From: Parietaria judaica
Taxonomy: Eukaryota; Streptophyta; Magnoliopsida; Rosales; Urticaceae
Length of the DNA: 64,000 nt
NCBI GenBank assembly: GCA_954871525.1
Contig: OX940869.1
Span: 26,316,001-26,380,000 of the forward strand
Direction: 5' to 3'
The notes beneath the pieces were generated by a model. The model searched no databases and was not told the DNA's origin. It saw only the letters and a list, made by a program, of their open reading frames with translations. A program made the position numbers and the translations under genes. This document shows positions 46,998 to 57,892 of this stretch, piece by piece. Within the stretch, counting starts at the first letter, position 1; each line of letters begins with the position of its first letter.

Positions 46998-49441
46998 TCA
47001 CGGCAGGCGGTCATCGTCGTCATCAATGGCCTCCTCCCCTTCCTCCTCGTCGTCGGCCACATCCTCAACCCCCTCGTCGGCAGGAGCAATGTGCTCGAAC
47101 TCAGAAACGTAATAGTCGGCTTGGGCGAAGGGAGTGGTCGGAGGAATGTGATCCCCGACTCCGCCGGCCACGCTGCCGACCCCCGGAGGATGAAAACCCG
47201 CGGAGAACGATATCCCGTTCACCAAAAGGTTCATGACCGGCCCCGGAGGGGGAACGAGGGCGATAAAAGGCTCTAGCGCAGCTATAACCTCTGGCGGAAC
47301 CCGATGGTTCAGCAGGAAGGCTGTACACAGGTACATGCTCGGGTTCGCCCGAAGCATGTCAACCACGTCGCTTACGAAGCCATCCCACGTCGCAGACTCC
47401 AGCTCGACAGCACGCGTCCCTCGAAGATGCGACAGCTCCGCATCCCTCATCGCCAACGTCTCATGGAAAGTCCCGAGCTGGGCCGAATAATGAGAAAGCA
47501 TCGGCCCGAAAGCGAGACACCTCCCTGGAAGCTGCTAAATGACCCTCATGAGCCTCACGGAAAAACTGCCAAGCGGCAACACTGTCAAGCTGCGGGGGAT
47601 CCACCCGGCGGCAGGTCTCTCGAACCCCGGTCTCAATATACCCCGCTTGGTTAGAGGAAAGGGGCATGTCATACGACCCACCAGCATGGCTGGACTCTTC
47701 ATACTCCCGATAACTATACGGCGGCGGCACCTGCACATAAAGGAAAAGAAGGGAGATGCCACAAAATCATAAATATGCACGCAGCGACGAGAGAAGAATA
47801 AAAAAGTCGACGATGATTCGGTCACAGCCCGGGGAGACAACCACCCCGATCGTATCCAGGCCTCCCTCGTTAAAAAGGAGGCAAAGCGCCCAGGAATGGC
47901 AGACCCCGTCAGAAAGAAATTGACGAAACCCCGATCCTCGGCGCTAGAGTTCAGATACAGCCGAGGGATCCCGAATCCCTGGGGAACAGACCCCAGATAG
48001 ATGCTCGGGACCCAAACCCACCGACCGTGCCTGTCCGGGTCCAGCTCCGGACCCAGGTCTCCGACCCGAAAACCCCAGTCAGGTCGGGGAAAAACCCAGT
48101 TGTTAACTCCCTGATCGTTCTGGGAAACAACGATGGGTAGGAGTCTTCGGAGTTGGGTTGGAGTGACATCTCGGCCTCGCCCTTCGCGCCACATAAAGAA
48201 GATCCCGGCGGCAAACCACCAAGCGTCTGGACGGACCTGAAGTGGATACAAGTCCAGCGACACCAGAAGCTGCTCCAGCAGAGGCGGAATAGGCAAGGAA
48301 AAACCTAGCTGAAGATTCTCTAAAGGGACCGCGACCATTCCGTCGCGAGGATATCCAGGGAGCTCCCCCCCCCCCCCCCCCCCCCCCCCGACGGGGCACA
48401 TACCCCCGGCAGGACAAGACGCTTGGCCCTAAAAAAGGCCCCAAGCTCAGCCGGGGTGACAGCGCTCGGAATATTGACATCCGGGAAAAACGTAGGGGAA
48501 CACAACCAATAAAGGTCACTCTCACCCAAGGCAGGCCCGGTCCTCCTCCTAACTACCCTATCAAAATTTGGGCATGGCCCGCCTGCTATGCCAGCACCAT
48601 GACGTGGTCCCTCCACGCCATAGGCCCCGTAAGCAATACCTGAGGCAGCCTTAACACTATCTACATCTACGCCGGGGGGTCTCGGACCCGCTCCCGAAAC
48701 AACAGGCAAATTATGTTCGGGACCCGCTACAGAGGTACTCGCCTCGGCCGGCATAAACCTTGGCAACCCGAACGCCGACCGCGACATCGCACGGAAGACC
48801 CGTTGAAACTCCGGAGTACCCGGAAAATATGCCAAATACCACCGCCCGCCGGCGTTGGCCGTTAGCGTCACCGAACGACCCTGACCACCGCGGGTCCCCC
48901 TTGAAGACAGCCCGCGGGCGCCAGCGCGTGGACGGTCCCGGTTAGAGCTGCCTCCTCGAATTCGGAGCAAGAATGAACTCGCCAGAGCCACCCTCACCGC
49001 CACGGGAACCCCACGGACATAACGGGGAAGATTACCATCTGCCGACGGACCCACCGGCTCACGTAAGGAAACGGGGCCCGACCGAGCCCCTCCATCGCCG
49101 GCGTCACTCGATTCCGGCGCAGACCCGCTCGCCCGAGTCCCCCTGCCGTGTCGCCGCTCTTCGCCGCCGGAAACCTGGCCCGTAGAGCGGGCCGCTGAGG
49201 ACCCGATCTAGCCGGGAGCAAACGAGCCCGACCCACGCTTGCACAAGGAGAATCGGGCTCCTCCCCTCTCCCCAACGTGTGCCGCTGGTCCGGACCCGCT
49301 CGCCCTGGCCCCGCCGACACGCAGCCACTCGTCGCCATTGACGGCGACCCCCACAGTACCGGCCGTGGAGAGCTGGCCCTCGCCGGAGTCTTCTCCGGCG
49401 ACGGGAGACTCCGGCGAGGAAGGAACGGCGGGTTTCTCCAT
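46998..49441 (-). pseudogene. Antisense gene of the gypsy element (plant transposon-protein type)
   Basis: On the minus strand, open pieces follow one another: 49441-49208, 49054-48320, 48401-47535, 47736-47461 and 47501-46998. The middle piece has a block with LPIPPLLEQLLVSLDLYP and RPDAWWFAAGIFFMW. It resembles the Pfam family 'putative gypsy type transposon' (Transposase_28), which is of unknown function and which I name from memory. The C-terminal piece looks helical or coiled and ends in an acidic tail. A TTTATGTGCAG acceptor near 47732, after a pyrimidine-rich stretch, suggests an intron of about 50 bp. A 25-bp G run (minus strand) separates two frames, and a 1-bp indel lies near 47500. 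Some Tat elements are known to carry an extra antisense ORF. Function unknown; probably inactive as it stands. Confidence 0.7.
48365..48389. repeat. 25-bp poly-C (poly-G on minus) tract
   Basis: An uninterrupted run of 25 C within the antisense gene. It codes for a glycine run in two overlapping frames and sits exactly where the frame changes. Confidence 0.9.
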
Positions 49442-49739
49442 TTGGGCTCGCGGGTTCTAGAGAGGAAAAGTCGCTCGATTTTGATTTTGACTTCGAAGTC
49501 TCGTTTTTTCAAAAATTATGACGAGGCTCGTAAAACGATGAATCTAGATAACGAAAGGACGAACACGATGCAAAAATCGGATTTCAAAAACGCTACCCGG
49601 TATGAAAGTTACGGAAAGAAAACGTACCTATTTACTATTCACTGGAGAAAAAGAAGCTCGAACGTCCGAACGAGCCGTCCTGCCTCCTAAATATAAAGTT
49701 TCCCGGAAATTAAAAATTCCCGCGAAACTGAGGGGTTAA

Positions 49740-50009
49740 TATTATGTGTATTTTACGTAATTGATTTTTATTAATTAACGAAAGAAAAATTATTTAAATT
49801 AATTTTTTCTTTTATTAATTATAATCAAATTTGCTCAAAATATTCATCGGAAGTCCGTTTTCGAAAAACAAAGGGGCGAGATGATCCCAAAAATAACAAA
49901 ACACCCAAAAACGATATAAAATTTGCAAAAAATGGCCTCGGGAAGCACCTGAGGCCTCCGGAGGACCCCGGGACCTCCGAGTGGGCCCCACGACCCTCGA
50001 GGGCCACTG
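49740..50009 (+). repeat. Gypsy 3' LTR, left part
   Basis: It starts TATTATGT, aligned with TGTTACGG of the 5' LTR (so TG has become TA). It runs to CACTG, where Copia-2 enters. Confidence 0.9.
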
Positions 50010-50532
50010 TGTTGGATCCCAATTCACGGATCTGCAAAGAACACGAATAACACCAAAGAAATCGAACAGAAGAATAAAGAACACAAACTTTTGGGAGAAG
50101 AAATTCTCTGATTAATAATCGAAGGCAAAATACAAGAAGATAAACTCAAAACTCTAATGGACTCAGCACTTTACAATGTGTACATGCTAGGTATATTTAT
50201 AGCCTCACATAGGCGAAACCCTAGCTAACCAAATCGCACCAAATCTGGAAGCTACCCTAAATAATCTTGTCAAATCTTTGACTCGATCTTTGCTTGCTCC
50301 TCAAGCTGTGCGCTTTCCTCGCTGGGTAGTTGCTGACTTTCCCTTTCCTGCCCGGACAACTTCTTTGTCCCCGAGCTGGTCTGTTCGTATGCCCCGGGCT
50401 GGGCTTGTCTTCTATCTGGACTTCCTGCTCGTGTTCACCCGAGATGGGATGAACTCTTGTCCGTCCTCGGTTCTGGTGGATACCCGGGCTGACTTCCTCT
50501 GTGTGACGGACTAAGTCAAGCTTAAGCTCCCA
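50010..50532 (-). repeat. Copia-2 3' LTR
   Basis: 523 bp, TG...CA. It adjoins a GGGGGAGAA-type PPT at 50533-50541 on the minus strand. Confidence 0.94.
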
Positions 50533-53500
50533 TTCTCCCCCGTAAGCTTGACTCGCTTCTGCTTTCTTCACTCCGAGAAGCTCTCTCATCTCTACGAACT
50601 TGACTCTCCCCAGAGCCTTGGTAAGAATGTTTGCCCGTTGCTCCCTCATGTTGACGAACTCCACGATGATCTCTCACTTCTCCACACACTCACGAATGTA
50701 GTGGAATTTCGTGTCAATGTGTTTGCTCCGTCCATGGAACACTGGATTTTTCATCAACGCAATTGCAGACTTGTTGTCCACGTATAGAGTAACTGGTCTC
50801 TGCTCGGATCCGGTCACTTCACTAAGTAGCCCCTTCAACCACATAGCCTGACATATTGCTGCGGTTGCCGCCATGAACTCTGCTTTACATGAGGATAGAG
50901 CTACTGTCTGCTGCTTTTGAGACTGCCAGGTGATTAGGTTTCTGTTGAGATAGAACGCCATCCCTATTGTACTCTTCCTGTCATCTATATCACCGGCCAG
51001 ATCACTGTCTGTAAAGCCGACTAGTACTTCTGCTCCACTTCCTCTGCTGTACTGGATCCCGTAGTCTGTCGTGCCCTTCACGTATCGCAAGATGTGCTTC
51101 ACCGCCTGCTGGTGTGCACTTATGGGCTTCTCCATGTATCGACTAACTATCCCGACTGCGTGTGAAATGTCTGGTCGGGTGTGGGTGAGGTACCTCAGGC
51201 ACCCGATCACGCGTCTGTACTACGTGGGATCCACTCCTCTCCCTTCAGCATCCTTCCCGAGCTGCAGCTTCAACTTCATTGGATACTTGCTCGGGTTGCA
51301 ATCCGCCATCTCGAACTGCTTGAGGATCTTCTTCGCGTAGGCCGACTGCTTCAGCGTAATGCAGTCCTTCTTCTATTCTACCTCTAGACCGAGATAGTAC
51401 GAAAGTAATCTGAGGGCACTCATCTCGAATTCGGCCATCATCTACTGCTTGAATCCATCTACGCCTCCTACGCTGGATCCAGTGACGATCAGGTCGTCCA
51501 CATATACTCCCACGATCAGAGTTTCCTGCCCGGTACTCCTGGTGTAGACTGCTTGCTCACTCAGGCACTTTGTGAATCCAAGGTTCTTTCAAGCTCTTGT
51601 CAAGGCGGATGTTCCACGCTCTTGGTGCTTGTCTCAACCCGTACAGGGCCTTGGATAACTTGTACACCTTCTGCTCCTTGCCCGTGATGCCGAACCCCTC
51701 TGGTTGCTTGACGTACACTTCTTCCTCGAGGTCACCATTTAGGAATGCCGATTTTACATCCAGATGGTGAATTTCCCAACCTCGATGAGCTGCTAGGGCT
51801 AGGATGAGTCTGATCGTGTCCAGTCTGGCTACTGGAGCAAACACTTCCTCAAAGTCTATGCCTTTCCTTTGCACGTAGCCTTTGGCTACCAGCCTTGCGT
51901 TGTGCTTAAGGACATTCCCCTCAGTGTCCTTCTTCAGCTTATACATCCACTTCAGGCCGATGGGATTATGACCTTCGGGTAGATCGGTAAGCTTTCATGT
52001 CCTCTTCTTCCTGATGGACTCCATCTCTTTCTTCAGCTTATACATCCACTTCAGGCCGATGGGATTATGACCTTCGGGTAGATCGGTAAGCTCCCATGTT
52101 CTGTTCTTCTCGATGGACTCCATATCCTTCTTCATTGCTTCCTGCCACTCCTGCTCGGCTGCTGCCTCCAGGTAGTTGGCTGGCTCTTCTGCACACAACA
52201 AAGAAAGTTCCTCCAGGCTCATCTCCACTTCTTGAGTCTGATCGTAGACGTCGGTCGGAATCCTCTTGGGCCGTCTTTTATAGAGGAATCTCCCGAGCTG
52301 GACGGGCTGGTCCTGCTCGGACTTGGTGTCCTGGGTGTATTCGGGGTGCTCTTTCCCGGGCTGGATTCTCTCGTTCTTGGCAAAGCTATTCCCGAGCTGG
52401 GTGTTCCGGGCTGATCCTGCTCGGCAACGCCCTCTTCATCTTCGACTGTGAACTCCACTGAGTTCTGCTCTGGTTCCCCTTTCTCGTCGTGCCAATCCCA
52501 CTTCATCTCTTCTTCGAACACAACATCTCTGCTCACTTGGAGTCTGCCGCGTCGTGGATCGTAGAGTCTGTGTGCCTTGCTTCCTTCTTCAACGACAAGG
52601 TACACCATCTTCTGACTCCGGTCGTCCAGCTTCTTGAGATGTGGCCCCGCAATCTTCACGTGTGCGGTGCATCCGAATACTCTCAAATGTTCTAAGTGGG
52701 GTTTCTTCCCGTTCCACGCCTGGTAGGGAGTACGCTCTCCTAACGCTTTGGTTGGCAAACGATTAAGCAGGTAGACCGCATGTCTTACTGCTTCTTCCCA
52801 AAGCCGGGCTGGAACTTGCATGCTCTTGAGCAAGCTCCTCGCTGTGTTCATCACAGTTCGGTTTCATCTTTCCACCACGCCATTCTGCTGGGGCGTGTAG
52901 GGTGCAGACAGGTGACACTGAACTCCTTCCTGGTCTCAGAACTCTCCGAACTGCTGGGAAGTGAATTCTCCTCCTCGGTCTGTACGCAAGACCTTCAACC
53001 TATGCACCGAGCCATTCTCCACGATCTTCTTGAACTTCTTGAAAACCTCAAAGGCTTCGCTCTTCTCCTTAAGCATATAGACCCACATCTAGTGACTGTA
53101 ATCATCAACAAGTAAAAAGAAGTACTTGTTACCTGCCAAAGTTGCTGGGGTGATTAGACCGCACAGATTTGCATGCACCAACTGTAGGGGTCTTTCGGCT
53201 CGGAATTTGGCCTTGATCGGAAAAGGTATCCTTGCCTGCTTCGCGGTCATGCAACACTCACATAGTTGGTCGGGGTATTCTATCTTGGGAACCCCGAAGG
53301 CCATCTTCTTCTCACCCATCATCTTGAGTGTGTAAAAATTCACGTGTCCGAGCCGTGCGTGCCATAGCCAAGCTGGGTCTTCCATTGAAGCCATCAGACA
53401 GACGGGAATACACGTATTTAGGAGAATCTTGTAGAGTCTGTTGGGTGTTCGCTCCACCTTCATCAACAGCTCTCCTTCCTTGGTCCACATCTTCATATAG

Positions 53501-54902
53501 GACCCTGATAACATCATCGTATTCTCGATCTCAGTCATCTGTCCTAGACTGATGATATTACTCTTCAACTTTGGGATGAAATACACCTGGGTCATCAGAC
53601 GCCGGTCGCCATTCTTGCACTCGAACACGATTGACCCTCTGCCTTTGATCTCTATGACTGATCCGTCGCCGAATTTCACGCTGCCCGTGATCTTCTCATC
53701 GAGCTCTTCAAACTTAGCTCGGTCCCTAGTCATGTGGTTGCTAGCTCCGTTGTCTAAGTACCACACGTCGGTACTGACTTTCTTTTCTCCGTCTACGAGG
53801 AGGTTTGCAATAACCCTATCCTCGATGAGGAAAACCTTCTCGCTGGTCTCCTCCAGACAGGTCTGCTCGGCCTCTGGGCTGATCGGCACACTGATCACTT
53901 CTGCCCGGGCCTTGGCGTCACACTTGCCATTCTGTTCGTCCAGGTGCGTTTCCTGCTCGCAAAACAACAATGCCGGCTGGTCGTCTGGGAATCTCGCTAG
54001 ATTCGCCTCTTCGCCCTGGTTCCTGTTCCGGCACTCAGATGCAAAGTGCCCAAGCTTCTGACAACTGTAGTGCTCTTGTCTCTCATGGTCGTGCCTTCCT
54101 GACGGGTAGATCCACTGCCGCGACCTTGCATGTCCCGACCTTGACCTCGTCCACGACCTTGTCCGCGTCCTCGGACCTCTCCACCAAAGCTGCTCCGACC
54201 TGAGGATTTTGAAGAAACCTCGGCTCCCCCGGTTTTCCGCTGTCTGGCCGTCCATTCTTCATGCGTGAGCAGGAGATTCTTCTCCTCTTCTCTGTCACCG
54301 TAATCCCGAAGTCTCTCCTCGTGGGCTTTGAGGCGACCAACAACCTCCTCGACCGTCATGGTCTTGAGATTTCCGAACTGCTCGATCGATGTCACGATCT
54401 GCATGTACCTGTGAGGCACTGCTCGGAGAAATTTCTTGATGACGGTGGTCTCCTCCACCTTATCTCCCAGTGTGCGTATGCCGGTCACAATGGACGTGAG
54501 CCGCATAGCGAAGTCGTCAATCGACTCGCTCTCCCTCATCCTCATAACCTCTAACTCACTCTTCAAGGTTTGGACATTTGCCTTCTTGACGCGATCTGCG
54601 CCCATGTGCATGGTCTGAAATGTTTTCCATGCTTCCTTCGCGGAATCCTTCTCGGCTAGCATGAGAAGAACTTCTTCCGGAACTGCTTGGTAGATTGCGG
54701 CTAGAGCCATTCTTTCCTTGCACCCTTTGACACCGCCGTTCTCTACGGCCTCCCACACTCCCTTCGCCTGCAGATTCACCCTCATCTTCAACGCCCACAT
54801 GGCGTAATTGCTCGTCTTGAGCATGGGGTAATAGAGTGTAACTGTGCCTTTTCTGGTCTCTTGTTTCTGCGTGACCAGACGTGACTCTGATGATGAAGAC
54901 AT
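50533..54902 (-). pseudogene. Copia-2 gag-pol polyprotein, broken
   Basis: The ATG is at 54902. Gag is open to about 54070, where a 10-bp loss relative to Copia-1 destroys the CCHC knuckle and shifts the frame. Protease keeps its Asp (WYLDNGASNH). The pre-integrase and integrase start (VHANLCGLITPATLAG) is present here, unlike in Copia-1. Further breaks lie near 53092, 52850-52990 and 51585. A 99-bp in-frame duplication (51931 and 52030) repeats the segment before RT. RT (51946-51557) and RNase H (51210-50674) follow in separate frames, with RVIGCLRYL altered to start MIGCLRYL after a stop. The end lacks the Copia-1 stop, and the frame runs on into the LTR to 50257. Confidence 0.92.
51931..52128 (-). 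repeat. 99-bp tandem duplication in Copia-2 pol
   Basis: Two copies, starting at 51931 and 52030, share TCTTCAGCTTATACATCC and the following bases to the GATCGGTAAGCT block. Copia-1 has only one copy. 99 bp is 33 codons, so the frame is preserved. Confidence 0.85.
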
Positions 54903-54916
54903 GTTCTTCGATTGAA

Positions 54917-54928
54917 GCTCTGATACCA
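54917..54928 (-). other. Copia-2 primer binding site
   Basis: TGGTATCAGAGC on the minus strand, two bases from the 5' LTR; complementary to initiator-Met tRNA, identical to Copia-1. Confidence 0.92.
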
Positions 54929-54930
54929 CT

Positions 54931-55419
54931 TGTTGGATCCCAATTGACGGATCTGCAAAGAACACGAATAACACCAAAGAAATCGAGCAGAAGAATAAAG
55001 GACAAAAACTTTTGGGAGAAGAAATTCTCTGATTAATAATCAAAGGCAAAATACAAGTAGATAAACTCAAAACTCTAATGGACTCAGCACTTTACAAAGT
55101 GTACATGCTAGGTATATTTATAGCCTCACATAGGCGAAACCCTAGCTAACCAAATCGCACCAAATCAGGAAGCTACCCTAAATAATCTTGTCAAATCTTT
55201 GACTCGATCTTTGCTTGTTCCTCAAGCTGCGCACTTTCCTCGCGGGGTAGTTGTTACCTTTCCTTTTCCTGCCTCTGTCCCCGAGCTGGGCTTGCCTTCT
55301 ATCCGGACTTCCTGCTCGTGTTAACCCGAGCTGGGTTGAACTCTTGTCCGTCCTCGGTTCTGGTCGGTACCCGGGCTGACTTCCTCTGTGTGACAGAATA
55401 CGTCAAGCTTAAGCTCACA
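54931..55419 (-). repeat. Copia-2 5' LTR
   Basis: 489 bp. It lacks about 30 bp near 55276, including a CGGACAGC-type segment, compared with the other LTRs. TATA box at 55113-55122 (minus). Confidence 0.94.
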
Positions 55420-55424
55420 CACTG

Positions 55425-56685
55425 CCACACGCCGGGTGGGGCCCACAGACCCCAAGGGTCACCTGACATGCGCCAACGCCGCTGCAGGGACACTAGGGGT
55501 CAAAATTGACCCCCCGCCACGTGTCGGCTTCAAATTGGGCGCGAGGGGGTGCCTGCAGCCAATCGCATGGCACCACGCAGGCACTGACGTCAGCCAGGGC
55601 CTCTCCGCGCGTGGCATTGCGTCGCCGCCAGTGTTTCGGCGTGTGCGGGCGCGTCCCCGCTCCGATCGGCCTGAAAATTACGGCGTTAGACTGGAAACAT
55701 CCAAGGGACCCAGAAAAACATATAATATTACCCCGGGGGCCTCCTGGAGTAATTATTATTCACGGTTTAACCATAGGACCCTCCTATAAATAGTAGCTCG
55801 ATTTTCACTTAACGGTAACTCATTCTCACCCGGGAACTCGCCTAGAACTCTCTCTACCCCTTTTAAAACTCGCCTCCCCTCAAATATCACTCCAATGTGG
55901 AGCGTCGGAGGTGAATCAGGGGGTACCCCCCCCCCCCCCCCGGTTCTCCCTGACCTCGGGTGTTGCTTTGTCCAGGTTCTGAGAGCGAAAAATCACTCTA
56001 GAGCGGAAGCCCTGGGGAAATTTCGGGTATCGATTGCGATCCCCTTTTTAGGACATGTTCTACGTGGTGTTCGTGCTATCGCCCAGTCCATTATCTCGAG
56101 CAGATATACCGACTTTGCGGATAGACCAAAGATCCGTATAAGGCCCCACGATACAGGCCGAGGGATCTAAATCTCCGGAAATTATCCGAAGGTCTTAAAC
56201 ACGGAGAAGTTCACATAGCGCGGAATCCCCGAAGAAAATTCTGGCATGATCTAAGACCCTCCTTGCCAAGGTTCTAGATCCGTGAGGTGTTCGTTTTATC
56301 CGCTAGTCTTGTGTCTCTGGCAGATATACTGACCCCGCAGATAGACCGAGGACCCGGATCTGTCCCCGTGTTGCCGGTCGAGGGTCTGGTCCACCAGGGT
56401 TCACTGGAAAGTCAACACTGCGATCCCCCTTACACAGTTGTCAGAAATCTGTTTTTGGTGTCCCGAACCTGTAATCCAGGCCAGGCCAAGCCAAACCATG
56501 GCCCTTTAGCGACAGGTAGTGGAGTTTGCCATGGATTTCTGGTCCTGAGTCAGTGGAGGATCCGTTTGACTCGAAAGTCCAGGAGCCCAAGCCCAAGAGT
56601 CACAAAAGTCAACGAGACGACATTGGACCCGGCCCAACACGAGCAATTGGGCCGATGAGTGTTGAAGCATTTTTCTGCATCAACA
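55425..56685 (+). repeat. Gypsy 3' LTR, right part
   Basis: It resumes GCCACACGCC after the CACTG duplication, matching 5' LTR sequence from about 38699 on. It contains TATAAATAG at 55785-55793 and a 16-bp C run at 55926-55941. It ends CATCAACA. Confidence 0.93.
55785..55793 (+). promoter_or_regulatory. TATA box of the gypsy 3' LTR
   Basis: TATAAATAG, preserved here but changed to TAGAAATAG in the 5' LTR. If active, this promoter would read outward toward WAT1-B (antisense to it). Confidence 0.6.
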
Positions 56686-57172
56686 AGTTTCATTCTCATT
56701 AACTACTAGATATAATTTATATCATATTACAATTATAACATTTATTTTGATATAAACTTACGATTTCAATTTATATTTTCATAGGAAACAACAATTGTAA
56801 TTTATATTTTTCAGAAACTTGTCGGTTAGCGGTTTACTAATAAAACTTGATCTGCAATTTTACCTATCGGTAAACTTTTTTTTTTGAAAAATCCATTGGT
56901 TACAGCTCGTTACTCATCTGTGAATCCATAAAATGAAGCTATCAATTTTTTTATCAATTATGATATTTAGAACTTTGTTACTAACAGAATATAGGTTTCT
57001 AATTATATGTTTAAACTATATTCGACCGAAGCGACAGAAAAATGAGATATCAAATTACATCATGCAATAAAAAGGAGAACAAACTTGAAAATGATATTTT
57101 GAAACAATATTTCGTACATCACGTTTAATATAATTTAATTATATATTAATTCAAAAAAATATCACCAAAATG
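56686..57172. other. Spacer between gypsy and WAT1-B
   Basis: AT-rich, no gene. The right part is probably the 3' UTR of WAT1-B (minus strand). Confidence 0.5.
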
Positions 57173-57892
57173 TTACAGATTAGATACACTTGCTGTTTTA
57201 TTGCCTTTAAACACATTTTCGTGTACGTGTGCTTGCAACAATGGCGTGTGGGAGCCACCACAGAGCTTGCTCTTTCCTTCTCTAGCTTTTCCCCACAGTA
57301 CACAGTAAAATCCAGACAAGAGTACCACAGCTCCAATGACACTACATCAGAGACCAAGCAAACGATATTTTTTACTTTTATTCTATACTTACTCATAAAT
57401 ATACTCAATTTTTTTTAGCAAGTACTACTTGTTTGTAAAAGAAGCAGAAAAATGACACATAAATATATGCATGTAAAGTAAAGTACCTCCCGATATACAA
57501 AGCCTCGCCGAGAAAAACGACGCTCGCAGTGGTGGCGATGACGATCGAGATTGGCGTGAAGATTGAAACGTAGAGAGGGCCTTTCAAAGGAAGACAATAG
57601 GAGTAAACTGTGGCGATGAAGACCGGACCGAAGAACGACTGAGAAATTACCGAAATCCCATATCAGAATCCTTTCTATAGTTTAAATTATATGGTGTCAA
57701 TAAATATGTAAATATTTAGTGTATTGTTCTCACCGAGTATGCAATGGTGATCATGCTTATATCAGGCTTGAGTTTCCAAGCACTGAGATCGTTTTCTACC
57801 AGAAAGCTCACGGGCAGGGTAATTATTGTGATGATCAGAGAGTAAATTAAGGTCATGGTCAACTCCGATGGGTAGATTTTCATTATATGGTT
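57173..57892 (-). CDS. WAT1-related transporter B, C-terminal half only
   Basis: Three exons in coding order: 57892-57734 (159 nt), 57638-57487 (152 nt), 57341-57173 (169 nt with TAA). The first two have exactly the lengths of exons 5 and 6 of WAT1-A, with the same phases and GT-AG borders, so this is a tandem paralogue. They encode the second EamA repeat: MKIYPSELTMTLIYS, KGPLYVSIFTPISIVIA, FLGEALYIG. The final exon ends in a different tail from WAT1-A. The 159 residues show no stop or frameshift. No exons 1-4 are recognisable up to the window edge. Either intron 4 exceeds 6 kb because of the MULE-like insertion, with the 5' exons outside the window, or the gene is 5'-truncated. Intact reading favours recent or present function but does not prove it. 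Confidence 0.85.

Larger units (their letters stand above)
50010..55419 (-). mobile_element. Ty1/copia retrotransposon Copia-2
   Basis: LTRs lie at 50010-50532 (3') and 54931-55419 (5'). The 5-bp duplication CACTG (50005-50009, 55420-55424) is perfect. It belongs to the same family as Copia-1 by sequence over its full length. It lies in the right LTR of the gypsy element and is therefore younger than that insertion. Several indels inactivate it. Confidence 0.96.
38430..56685 (+). mobile_element. Ty3/gypsy element, Tat-like, split by Copia-2
   Basis: LTRs lie at 38430-39964 and 49740-50009 plus 55425-56685 (1535 and about 1531 bp). Flanking pentamers AATTT (38425-38429) and AGTTT (56686-56690) agree in four of five bases. 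Order: PBS region, decamer array, gag, PR-RT-RH, a second RNase H, an integrase remnant, 48-bp and 115-bp tandem arrays, an antisense gene, PPT (GAGGGGTTAA). The extra RNase H between RNase H and integrase marks the Tat lineage. With Copia-2 taken out the element is about 12.8 kb. Many stops and frameshifts make it non-autonomous. Confidence 0.93.
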
